Positions 12,006 through 22,170 of a stretch of 56,657 nucleotides of DNA are shown here, piece by piece; within the stretch, counting starts at the first letter, position 1, and each line of letters begins with the position of its first letter. Origin of the DNA: Basidiobolus meristosporus CBS 931.73 (taxonomy: Eukaryota > Basidiobolomycota > Basidiobolomycetes > Basidiobolales > Basidiobolaceae). The stretch covers positions 1 through 56,657 of the forward strand of contig MCFE01000576.1 in NCBI GenBank assembly GCA_002104905.1, given 5' to 3'. The notes below the pieces were generated by a model that was given only the letters and a program-made list of their open reading frames with translations, ran no database searches and had not been told where the DNA came from. Made by a program: the position numbers and the translations under genes.

Positions 12006-12724
12006 TTAGTTCTTGTAGCCACGGCTAGCACGACGACCTCTAGCACGCTCGAACTTGCGGCCCTTAGAGCGAACATAGGGCTTGGCATGGCTCTTGGGAA
12101 CACCAGCAGCACCGAAGTGCTTAACGGCCTCACGAGAGTTCTTGGGGCCTCTCAAAAGGACGGTATTGGCACCAGTAGGAGCACGGAGAGCCAATTGGTC
12201 GAAGGTGATAATTTCACCACCAGCCTTCAAAATTCTAGCACGAGCAGTCTTGGTAACACGAAGAGCGCAGACAGAGAGCTTGGGGACTTCCAAAAGACGC
12301 TCATCATCGGTGACAGTGCCAACAATAACGGCAATCTTGCCCTCTTTACCCTTGACGTAACGGGCCAAACGAGAGATAGAAAGAGGAGGTCTGTTAACGC
12401 GGGACATAAAAAGACGCTTGAGGATAACCTTGTTGAACTTGGCATCAGTACGACGAGCAAGGAATCTATACAGCTTCACCAACAATCTAAGGTAGACATC
12501 TTGGCTGCGGGGCTCAGTTCTGTTGCCATTCTTAACGTGGTGCTTCTTAATATCGATACCCTGAGGGAGAAGAAAGGAATAAGCATGTGGTTTATATGTT
12601 TACGATGAGTAGGCGTAGAATCTAGAGCTAAATCGGTCTGTTATTTGCATCCATCCATTGTGGAGTTTTCACAGATTTGAACTAAGCCTGCCTCCTACTA
12701 TACAACTATATCAATACCAACCAT
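12006..12724 (-). CDS. RPL18: 60S ribosomal protein L18 (eL18)
   Basis: The main exon (12560-12006) starts right after a splice acceptor with G-I-D-I-K-K-H-H and ends R-R-A-S-R-G-Y-K-N, giving the full eL18 chain of about 185 residues. Diagnostic blocks are [58 protein letters not shown] and [29 protein letters not shown]. Only the initiator Met is missing from this exon, as expected for a gene with an intron straight after the ATG. The only upstream ATG followed by GT in the interval is at 12724-12722, which would make a 161-nt intron. A pyrimidine-rich tract lies upstream of it on this strand, as in many ribosomal-protein genes. The initiator exon is therefore a prediction; the main exon is certain. 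Confidence 0.93.
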
Positions 12725-13107
12725 GTCGAAAAATGTCCCTAGGGAAAATGGAAAGAGAAAGAATACTCATGTCATTTCGAGAATCTTTTATTATTCTGAA
12801 AAATATTTCCTATACTGAGAGCCCGAGTCAGATATTTTCCTGAAAAAATCTTCCAAAATCAGTGACAATCCCTACGGTAAACTCCCCCCATTCGAGACAC
12901 ACCGCAGGCTGATTCAGATGGTCCATTGGAACCTCAGCTGGTTGATGTTGCCAACTACCAACGCCAATCACACTCCACCTCTCCCACATTGGATGATTTA
13001 CTCAACCAGCATCCATATGTTGAAACCGAAATCCCAAATGTAATATTTCGATCCACTGGAATGACTACTTTTTCGTTCAGGAATGGTTCGACCAGCTAAA
13101 TGTGTGA
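12723..13107 (+). CDS. Predicted four-exon small protein (81 aa), unknown function
   Basis: Four short exons join in frame: 12723-12770, 12828-12876, 12918-13039 and 13081-13107, with introns of 57, 41 and 41 nt, all GT-AG. The product begins M-S-K-N-V-P-R, is rich in Lys/Asn/Ser early on and becomes acidic, ending in P-N-E-W-F-D-Q-L-N-V and a stop. It has no signal peptide or membrane segment. Two independent introns each restoring the frame, and a balanced soluble composition, argue that the last three exons are real. The first exon is weaker, because its ATG overlaps the predicted RPL18 start on the other strand. I do not recognise the family; a short subunit of a larger complex is possible but unproven. 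Confidence 0.5.
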
Positions 13108-13227
13108 CTACCGAATGCCAAAGAACACCTGTGGAAACAGCTTGCAAATGATGGATATATATATTTATTTACAGGTGCACCAAGAAAAGCGTAAACCAGT
13201 CCTTGAAACCAGAAGTAATCGCATGAA

Positions 13228-14202
13228 TTACATGGTTTTGACCTTGCCACGGAAGTCCTTCAAGCTATTGTATCCTTTTCTCTGCATGATTTCCTGGAAT
13301 TCCTTTGTAACGCGCTCAAAGAGCTCTGGTCCCTCTTCGTATAAGGCGGTACCAATTTGGACGATTGAGGCCCCGCAGAGGATATGCTGGAACACTTCAT
13401 TACCAGATTTTACTCCCCCACAACCGATCACCTTCTTCTTAGGGCAGCGGCGGTAAAAAGCGTTGACGTTGGCGAGAGCGGTGGGGAGGACGTAGTCGCC
13501 GCCAATTCCACCAAACCCGTTCTTGGGCTTGATTACTACACTCTCACTCTCGGTGTCAACTACCAGGGCATTGCCGATGGAGTTGATGCAGGTCACAAAC
13601 TCAACCAGCTCTACACCATTGAGCACTTCAGCAACCTGGTCGAAGTGAGCAATATCAAAATAAGGCGGGAGTTTAACGCCGAATGGCTTTCCGTACGCCT
13701 CCGCAATTTTGTGAAGTGCGCGCTCCATCGCCTCAATATCATACCCAAGCTGTGGTTTCCCGGGGACATTAGGGCAGGAGAAGTTCACTTCGAGTATGCA
13801 TGGCAGTCCTGTCTCTTTGAAGGCTAAGACCATTTTGAGGTTATCTTCCAAGGAGAGGCCAGCAAGGGAAACAAAGAGTGGCTTTTTCTTGTAGTCATGT
13901 TTTTTGGCATACTCTAGGTAGTATTCATAGCCTTCATTAGGCAATCCCATGGAGTTGATGCTTCCTAAAGGAGTGGCTGAGTACCGTGGCTCAGGGTTGC
14001 CCATTCTACGTTCGATGGTAGCACTCTTGGTCACGAGAGAACCCGCAGCACTGGACATAAGCTCTTCAAGTTCCTTGTACGAGCGACAGTGAACTCCAGA
14101 AGCGTTCATCAAAGGGTTGTCCAAGTTCTGACCGAGAAGCTCAGTGGAAATATCCATCATATTGTATGTACGACTGGTGAAAGTGTGACCCAACAGTTGC
14201 AT
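13228..14202 (-). CDS. Dihydroorotate dehydrogenase, class 1A (cytosolic, fumarate-type)
   Basis: 324 residues, no intron. It makes orotate from dihydroorotate in pyrimidine synthesis. Unlike the mitochondrial, quinone-linked class 2 enzymes of most fungi, it lacks a transit peptide and membrane helix and matches the soluble yeast URA1 type: NPLMNASGVHC near the start, NPEPRY, LGSINSMGLPNEG, the catalytic-cysteine block N-F-S-C-P-N-V-P-G-K-P-Q, GVKLPPYFD, NSIGNALV, KPKNGFGGIGGDYV and the FMN-phosphate region IGCGGVKSGNE. Family members are homodimers that use fumarate as electron acceptor. The Met at position 15-16 (before D-I-S-T-E-L-L) may be the true start, since the first 14 residues have no counterpart. 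Length agrees with URA1 (314 aa). Confidence 0.95.
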   Translation of the reverse strand: MQLLGHTFTSRTYNMMDISTELLGQNLDNPLMNASGVHCRSYKELEELMSSAAGSLVTKSATIERRMGNPEPRYSATPLGSINSMGLPNEGYEYYLEYAKKHDYKKKPLFVSLAGLSLEDNLKMVLAFKETGLPCILEVNFSCPNVPGKPQLGYDIEAMERALHKIAEAYGKPFGVKLPPYFDIAHFDQVAEVLNGVELVEFVTCINSIGNALVVDTESESVVIKPKNGFGGIGGDYVLPTALANVNAFYRRCPKKKVIGCGGVKSGNEVFQHILCGASIVQIGTALYEEGPELFERVTKEFQEIMQRKGYNSLKDFRGKVKTM

Positions 14203-15249
14203 TTCTCGATTGACATGAAGGTATTTATATTTAATTTACTCGCAAAGATTTGGTAATGTATCCTGGGATTGTATATCTGGATATCTAATGAACAAATGAT
14301 TGGCTAAGCTCAGAAGCCTGGAAGAGCCAAGTGGCATTCTGTATTTACCAAGCTATCAGTGCAAATATATTTGCTTCCAACATCAAATTGATTACTATAT
14401 AGGACGGAAATCATTGTCTAGAATCAAACTCTAGATAGATAGGCAATGCATCGATTGATCATCATTAATCGAATCTTACCAGAGCTCCGGAGCAAATATT
14501 CGATGCAAAATTGCACAGTGTCGATTTATGAATCAGGACGTACGTGTCCATGCACGCCAACCCAACGCAATTAGAGTGATAGTGAATGTTGCATCTGGCC
14601 TCCAAATTACGATTTGTGATGTTGACGTGAGGTAGAATTGTTGGTAGTTGCTGAATCCTTGGACAATTGCAGCGGTAGCAGATTGCCGCCAGAAAAGCAA
14701 GAATTTTGGGCTAAGTATCGGGTGCCCGGAATAGCACGAACCTCTCTTCCTAGATCTAGTACAGGGCGTGTCAAGATTTGCATAACATTGTTGCTCTGCT
14801 GGATCAATGATTATTAGATACTCACGCGCCCAGGGTGCTAATTGATTCCAAATAGATCAGATTGGAAATTATACCTATATACTCCATGCTAAAGTTAGAG
14901 GCGGGGTGATTCAATTGAACTGATGGTAAATCATCACTGCTATTGGCTTGTAAAACTAGTCATCAGGGTCATCAGTTATTCAATTGAAGGCTATTCAAGT
15001 ACAGAAAATATAGCATTTCGGCTAGTCAGCGGTTTGATGGAATCCTGAAATGATGATCCCTCTAGAATGCAACCAATAATAGAGCTTTGGGTTGGTGCAG
15101 ATGCGTTACAGGGTGGAACAGCTGTTCTAATTTATCACGAATTACGAGTATTATATAGATTCAAACTTTGAATTATCAGGCCGTTGAACCTTGGTCTGTT
15201 GCTTCAAATCGCTTGTGTGAACTATCTTGGAGTTGTTTGAATTTGCTCG
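14203..15249. other. Divergent intergenic region between DHODH and OMA1
   Basis: About 1 kb without a supportable gene. It should contain the promoters of both divergently transcribed neighbours. A 66-codon minus frame at 14607-14807 has no recognisable content. AT-rich, no tandem repeat seen. Confidence 0.5.
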
Positions 15250-16818
15250 ATGCAAGCACTTTCATTCTTTCGTTTAGCTAAACGAAATGCTCTGGTTTCA
15301 TTTCCTCTTCGGTCTAACCTTACCAGAAACTACACCTTGTCTCGACCTCTAACCACTGCATTTAAGAATCATTTTTCATTACCGAGCACGAAGACTACAC
15401 CATATTTAAAGGCACCGCATGTTATTACCCGTACGCATAACTTATCCCGAAATTTTCACTCCTCGTCTGTGACGCAAGCTCCAATTCCGGTCATTCCCAT
15501 ACTTGCTGCGCTATTCAAGTCTCCGGTTACCGCAAATGTAATTCGTATCTTATCACGGCTGTCATTGAGCCTATTGCCTTGGATAAAATACAGCGGAAAA
15601 GGCAGAAGAATGACTCGCGTTTTATTGCTGATACCCGTATTGGGAGTTGGATTAAGCGCCGTCGCGGGAATTGAGCGAGCCCCACATACAAACAGGCTCA
15701 GATTCTTGTTTGTAAGCGAGGAAGATGAACGTCAGCTAACCGAGGAGCTAGTCAATGAGACTTTGTCAGGCGTTACGATACTAGAGGATTCAGACCCTCA
15801 AGTCCAGTTAGTAAGACATGTTTGTAAGAACCTGTGCCGCGGACTCAGTCCAGACCATCAACACCTTAGAACGTATACTCCAGACGGCAATGGGATTAAA
15901 CTAATGATAGATCCTGGGCATATTTCACAAGATGCTTTAAAAGAGGCTGGTAGCTTAATCGATAGCAATGCTGATAGAGGGACGCTGCCGGAAAAGGGAG
16001 AGGAGTCGAGTGAGAACCCCTTCCACGTCTATGTAGTCAAGGATTCGGACGTTAATGCTGCTTCTTTCGGAAGATCCTACGTCATTGTTGTCAATACAGG
16101 CTACTTGGAATACATACAAAACCAGGAAGGATACTTGGCAGCTACACTTGCTCACGAGATTGCACACATTTTACAAAGACACACATGTGAGGGTCATGGT
16201 TTAAGCCATCTAGCATATATGGTTACAGGTATTTTTCTCGCTACATGTTTATCTTAGCTTGTCACTGACCATTGCGTAGACATCGTCAGGACCCTGCTAT
16301 GGATCCCAATGGCAGCACTGGGTCCATTCTTCACTGATTTGGTGTCTAGCTTCACCGAGAATGTGATATCCACCACGGTCAACAACCGGTACAATCAACC
16401 TCTGGAGCATGAGGCGGACGCACTGGGCTTGGAATTGATGGCGCTTGCTGGCTACGACCCTGAATACGCCGTTGAATTTTGGAGGCAATGTGCCCAGGTG
16501 CCAACCACTTATATCCTATACGATCCGGACAACGACCCGAAATCAATTCAGCAGATCGAGGAAAATTGGTTCCGCACCCATCCAACCGATTCCTCAAGAG
16601 CCGAAAGATTGGAGGCTCAATTGCCGATGGCATTGACTCTGTTCGAGGAAACCTTGAAGAAAAATGGCCCCGCCCCGTTGTTTTCTACTGACGCAGAGAA
16701 CATGGCATCCTCGGATCTTCCTGCGTCCAATGACCAACATCTCCTGGCCAGGGTTATAAAGAAGGTGATGGAGCTATGGTATGGGCCCGTAGTGGAGCCA
16801 AAAACTGAGAGTAAATAG
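15250..16818 (+). CDS. OMA1: Mitochondrial inner-membrane metalloprotease OMA1 (M48 family)
   Basis: Two exons (15250-16228 and 16280-16818, 51-nt intron) give 505 residues. The first ~75 residues are rich in Arg/Ser/Thr and almost free of acidic residues, a mitochondrial presequence. A hydrophobic segment follows (about residues 122-142). The catalytic zinc site is H-E-I-A-H, with the third ligand in E-H-E-A-D about 60 residues later, at the start of exon 2. The downstream YDPEYAVEFWRQCA and WFRTHPTDSSRAERL blocks are typical of OMA1. OMA1 is a stress-activated protease of the inner membrane that degrades or processes misfolded and dynamics proteins (OPA1 in animals). The intron sits between the HExxH helix and the second zinc-ligand region. 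The protein is longer than yeast Oma1 (345 aa) because of a long N-terminus. Confidence 0.93.
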
Positions 16819-18226
16819 CGATTTTGATCATCCCTAATAGCCTCACTATTCTCCTTTACACGTGCTACAAGATGCTCCTTGAATTCCCAACGAGCGTCGA
16901 CATAGGATTAATGAATTCCAAAACTAAGTAAACCCCATGTATCCCTAGCCCCATATTAGAGCTAGGTTGTTCCTGTTGTACTTGGCTGATTTCTGCCGAG
17001 ACAAGCTTTTAGGCCTATTTGGCGAGGTAAAGGGCTAGAATATCATTTCCCACGTGGCTGCTCAAACATTGTTCGCCTTCTCGGTATTCATAGATGGTGG
17101 AATGGTAAGAATTCTCCAGCATAGATCTAAGCCAGTGATAAATGCCGAAAACAAATCGGACTATTCCGCGCGATCTCTATTTAGAAGTCATTCTGGAAAT
17201 CCACTGCACCAGTCAATGACTCCCGCCCTTTGTCGGAAGGGCCAGGGTGGTGGGGGGGGGGGTTGCAAGGTTGACTTTGACAGCCTTGACCAGCTTTGGA
17301 GAGATCTAAATGTTGGCGAAGATCTGAGGAGCCCGTGACCATATATAGAAATGCCAGGAATGCCGTTGGTGGAAACATCCATGAGTCATAGGGGGACAGA
17401 AGCCATCTGAGAAGCTTTGGCTGGTTGAATCCATTCCATGGAATATGCGGATAATTTGTTATTCAACAAAGCCGCGTGCTTTGGAAGACCTTTGTGCCGC
17501 TGAGTGTTTCAACAGAGCAGGAGCCCAGCACCGAAATCGGCCTGCAGAGTGATACCAACGGATTTCTCGACTGTTCTCAATCCCAACCAGAGTTGTTATT
17601 AACTGGCCGTTGGTTGCGGGATGGGTCATCAACTAGGTTATCATCGCACCAGCGATCTCCTGATCGAATTTCCTAATAGGGGATGTTGATGGAAAATCGC
17701 CAAATTGAACAAAATCGTGTTGGATGGAAGTCGTAGCGGTTTGATCGAAGACAATCGGATATATTGCGGATATGGCCAGCTTGAAGGTACATATAGGAAT
17801 CGGCTTGCAGGCCAGCTCACTAGCTGGGCTGCCGAAACTCTAATACACCCCTGATCTGGCTCATCATACAACGGATTATCTGTGATTAGATTACTGCCAT
17901 TATGGGACATGGTGTGGTGGGTGGAGTTTCAGTCCGATACGGCGGTTGCCAATGGTTGGTGTAAACATCGCTAGTCCATACATCCACCCTACTCTCGAAT
18001 AATCTTCCATTTTCCCCAATCAGTTCGGGACGAGGCTTATTGGTTCTTGGTCTGCGATACACGCGCCACACTGAATCGTGGTCTGTAAAGGGATGTACGT
18101 ATGAATACGATACGGGTGCAACGGTGGTCGGGAGAAAGATCAACCAGCAGTTGGTGTTTTCATATAGCTTTATTACAGAATTAACATGATTTCATTGTAT
18201 CTTGGCACTCGAGCCGTGGTTGCAAT
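16819..18226. other. Intergenic region with a poly-G tract
   Basis: About 1.4 kb between two convergent genes. Several 60-90-codon open frames on both strands have no coherent content. An 11-base G run (17252-17262) is the only notable feature. It probably contains the 3' UTRs of OMA1 and ornithine decarboxylase. Confidence 0.5.
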
Positions 18227-19594
18227 TCAGAAGTGTTCCAGGACTGACTGCTCGGTAGTGGTGTATAGTACGTTGCTCTTCTGGAAGCCGTTGAATTGTG
18301 AGGCCGCGCACATGGTGTACGCCCCCATGTTCTCGAAGTAGACCCAGTCGCCGATATTCAATTCGGGGAGCGAGTCGCTCTTGACAATGCAGTCGATTGA
18401 GTCGCATGTAGGGCCCCACATGGAATAATCATACCTGACATCATTGACCTTCTCTCCATATGCATATACTCCTCGTCGTTTCAAAATCAATGGTTCCACT
18501 GATTGGTGGTCGAACATGATGCAGTTGAACGAACCGTAGACTCCGTCATTAATATAATACATGAAAGCAGGGTGGTCGTCCATGGTTGGTGCTGAATCAT
18601 TGACTATTTCTCCGTCAGTGTTGATTGCCGTGGTGCCCGAGTCGCGAATCACCATTCTTCTGGCCATCACATTGCAAGCAAGAGTAAAGGCAGAGCTGAC
18701 AAAGTAACGTCCTGGCTCGGCGATAATGCGCACTCCACAGCCGGGAGGGAACAGTTGGGCCAGGGTGGTGCGCAGGATTGCCGCTATCTCGGGGAAGGTT
18801 GGCCCGTTTTTAATCATTGGACTAGGAAAGCCTCCGCCAATGTCGAGAAAGTTGAGGTTGAACCCAAGGGACATTCCTTGATCGAATACAAAGCGAGCAC
18901 GATGAACAGCGTCCGCAAAAGCTCCGGCGTCGTAGCAGCCGCTGCCTACATGGAAACTCACCCCAATGACATCTAGATCCAGGTCCTTGGCGGTTTGGAG
19001 AAGTGTGCCGGTAACGTCCAGTGACGCGCCAAACTTCAGGCCCAACTTGCACAGGGCCTTGGAGTCGTCGGTCAACACGCGTAGCACCAGCTGTGCGGTA
19101 GGGTGGATGCGCTTGATCTTGTGAAGCTCATCGGCGTTGTCAAATGTCATCATCGTGATTCCGTTTTCGTATGCGAAACGGATGTGAGAGGCCTGCTTGC
19201 ATGGGTTGGCAAAGATAATCCTGCAAGGATCAACGCCTAGGCTCAAAACCATCTCAATCTCCTTCAGACTGGCGCAGTCGAAATTAACCCCCAGCTTGGC
19301 CAAGAAGTGCAGGATCATGGGATCGGGGTTGCATTTGACTGCGTAGAATGGCTCAACGGAGGGAAGCAAGGCGTGCCACTGGACGTACTGGCGGTAAACC
19401 TCGCCAAGATCAGCCACAAAGAAGGCTTCTTCGGAAGCATCCTCTGGCATAACCTGCTGCGCCATGAGTTCGGCGACAGAGCCGAATTCTATAGGCTCGC
19501 GGGTTTCCTCGGCAGTCAGCCTTGATTTCAAGTCGGATCTGGCCGAGGCGGAGGTTAGCTCGTTGGCAGAAACGGTTTCTAGGATGTTCTTCAT
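18227..19594 (-). CDS. Ornithine decarboxylase
   Basis: A 455-residue intronless enzyme converting ornithine to putrescine, the entry step of polyamine synthesis, in the cytosol. It is a PLP enzyme of the alanine-racemase-fold group IV: the PLP lysine lies in P-F-Y-A-V-K-C-N (about residue 88), with HVGSGC, the glycine-rich DIGGGFPS, EPGRYFV, and the active-site cysteine block W-G-P-T-C-D-S-I-D. The GAYT motif near the C-terminus contacts the cofactor in the dimer. The N-terminal ~50 residues are the expected non-conserved extension. Codon use is more GC-rich than in the MSH2 and neurochondrin genes. In most eukaryotes this enzyme is degraded through antizyme; no antizyme gene lies nearby. 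Confidence 0.97.
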   Translation of the reverse strand: MKNILETVSANELTSASARSDLKSRLTAEETREPIEFGSVAELMAQQVMPEDASEEAFFVADLGEVYRQYVQWHALLPSVEPFYAVKCNPDPMILHFLAKLGVNFDCASLKEIEMVLSLGVDPCRIIFANPCKQASHIRFAYENGITMMTFDNADELHKIKRIHPTAQLVLRVLTDDSKALCKLGLKFGASLDVTGTLLQTAKDLDLDVIGVSFHVGSGCYDAGAFADAVHRARFVFDQGMSLGFNLNFLDIGGGFPSPMIKNGPTFPEIAAILRTTLAQLFPPGCGVRIIAEPGRYFVSSAFTLACNVMARRMVIRDSGTTAINTDGEIVNDSAPTMDDHPAFMYYINDGVYGSFNCIMFDHQSVEPLILKRRGVYAYGEKVNDVRYDYSMWGPTCDSIDCIVKSDSLPELNIGDWVYFENMGAYTMCAASQFNGFQKSNVLYTTTEQSVLEHF

Positions 19595-22170
19595 GATATG
19601 GTCGGTATTAGTCTAATAGAAAAGGTTGATGGGATTTTCTCTCTGGAGTTAAGCAGGTATCGAGGACAGCAGAGGCGGTAGAAAAGGAAGACCGCGATAA
19701 ATAGTTATACGATGTTAGGCGAGGCCGAGAGAGTAGGGCAACCAAGGAGGTGGCACTGGGAAATCCTTAACCGCAGTTAGTGAAGATTGTGCGAGAATGG
19801 TCGCGATAATGAAAGCACTTCTCCAGGGATGGGAAAAGTGCGGAGGCAAAGGTTCTGATCACGGAGCAAAGAGGCTTTTCAGAGGCGAAGAAAAGTCAAC
19901 AGGCTGCAGCGCTTGGGGGTTACTGCGTCAGATTAGGATCGGTGGTGAAGGTTGATAGATGGCCACCGAGGTGTGTAAAGGGCAAATGCGTTGATCAGTG
20001 AGCTTGGAAGATAAATAATATGACTTCGAATCCAAGCGAGATTGGTTTCTTTTATTGCCAAAAGCCCGTGACAAATTCGTCTTACCCATCACGCTCCAAT
20101 CAATGGGCCAAGTGTACATTACATTTATGGATATTTGGAAAGAAATCCATGTCCAGGAGGCCGAATAAAAACACCTGCCGACATACAATATAGTCTTGCT
20201 TATAAATATTAGCACCATGGATGCCAGTATGGGTGATCCGATGAATTGTGGAAGTGAGGCCTGCAATCAACTGGCGATTTGATGAATTAGGGTCGAGGCT
20301 GGAGGCAAGGTTGTTAATAGGTTGCACCCATATGACCGAATGGCCCATTGGTGGTTGAGAGATGCTAACATGGTTGACTGATGGATATCCCTGATCGGCC
20401 ATATGGTGGGTCGTGGTGTACCGCTCACCAGATGCTGTATATCAGGAGGAAATTGTGAATTGGAACAATGTCGTTATCAACGGCATCTAGCGCATGCGTG
20501 TCGACGAGCACGCTCAACTCATCGCACGAGAGGCAGTCAGCAAATGATTGTCAAGGTGCTGGACACCTTTCAGACACCCCAGCTAGTAACCGTATTACAC
20601 AGAATTCATTCTAATTTTATCGTCTCGTCATATGACAGGCCTTTGTGCCTCATGATATCCTGGTGCCATGGATACATATGGGCCTCATGCATTCCTTTTG
20701 GTCTAGTAGGGCGGCATGACGAGCAGTGTGCCCTGCCATCCATGACTCAAGCCATATTAAGGATAGCTCTTGAGACACAGGAGTGGTACTGCGACTGAGG
20801 GAGCATTTCCCGGCCATGCTAAATCAATTTACTAATTTAAGCAATCAAACTAGCTCGCTTTATGGACATACTATACATTTTGCCAGTCATGCGTAACGGA
20901 CTGTTCTAGTGAATGTTATTTATCGCCACACTGCCGAGCGAATAATTACCTCCTAATGAGCGGTGATTATCGTGGGCTCTTCCATCGGCCCGAGGTCATA
21001 TGCTGGGCCATCCATACTGGATAAATGTTGCTCCTGATGTTCAGCTATCTGATTTCTGCCATATGGCCTCCAGTCACGATCTTCCATGCTGATGGCCAGG
21101 AAACTCCATGTGCACAGTTTGGTTTCAATCATGAATCAACGTCCACACTGCTTGACTTGCTCCAAGAAGTTGCCTTCGTTTTCATGTGGTGATGGTACGG
21201 CAATCCGGAGCTGTGCAGTAGCCAATCTCATAGCGACCACACCGCAATCATGATCTATTCGGTGTCCAATCACTGCTACAGCTAAATATACATTTGAATT
21301 TGGAGCTTGCAGCCAGGCCAGCGCTGGATCTCTTGCCGATGCTCTGCCTTTCTTGTGGATCAATAGCGATATTACGCACGCCCTCCGCAGGCTGATATTA
21401 GGGAATGGTGATGAGCGAAGCATGGTACGGGGCATGAGGACGCAGTCGGGATTTACGTGAGCAGGATGGCTGGAGTGGGCCAGTGTCCGGGAGTTAGCTG
21501 TTCATTGACTGGACCTTCTGTTTCTTCCCAATCTTAGGACTCGTCAGCATTGGATCACCCCAGAATTGTTCTTCCACCAGGTGCTGGGCTTACATCATTT
21601 CTGACGGAACTTGCTGGATCTGGTGAACGTATGGTGAGTGTGTTCTAGTGGTACCAAGAGTATTGCATTTCCCTGGTCAATCTTGTCTTTCTTTTCCTCA
21701 GCGGTGCAAAGCCAATGACGGTGTAGTTTGTGCAATATCCATTGGCTACAAGGGGTAATTACTGTGGAAGCCAATGAGATCAGTGGTTTGGTAAAATCAA
21801 TCTCGACAGCACCGACCTTCCAGTCCAGCTGCATCTGCAATAAATATGCCCTTTGCCAAACTGTAACGGGTATGAAAGCCCTGCCAGCGCTGCATGCATT
21901 AGACTAGCCAAACTCTAACCAGCTTTCCGTTGGTTTTAACCAATTGACCTCGGGTTGGTGCTCGATTTTCTATTCAAAGAATTCTGGCTACGAAGTGATG
22001 CTTATTGGCAATTATCGAAGCTATAGATGCCTAAAGTGTATCTATTTCTCCAAATAGATCAATTAATCCGCCGGTGTATCAGAAAATTAAAGCATGGTTT
22101 TTTCCTACTTTTCTAGCACCTTATAACGATATCCTGCTGCCATCGTTTGTAGTTCACGACTTCCCCGCTA
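19595..22170. other. 2.6-kb intergenic region upstream of two divergent genes
   Basis: This contains the promoter sides of ornithine decarboxylase (left) and the siderophore synthetase (right). Open frames such as 20403-20798 (131 codons, rich in Cys/His/Trp) and 21136-21435 are overlapped by frames on the other strand and match nothing known. A single GATAA (minus strand, about 22012-22016) lies 150 bases before the siderophore gene. Fungal iron repressors bind GATA-type sites, but one site is weak evidence. Confidence 0.45.

Noticed and set aside
11955-12608. 217-codon plus frame antisense to RPL18
   Set aside because: It mirrors the strongly conserved ribosomal-protein exon on the other strand, so it is a shadow.
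17221-17262. Possible CRISPR or tandem repeat near the poly-G run
   Set aside because: Only a homopolymer is present, with no repeated spacer units; no CRISPR array exists anywhere in this eukaryotic window.
20403-20798. 131-codon plus frame in the region upstream of ornithine decarboxylase
   Set aside because: Composition rich in Cys, His and Trp, with no domain and no spliceable partner exons; looks like chance.
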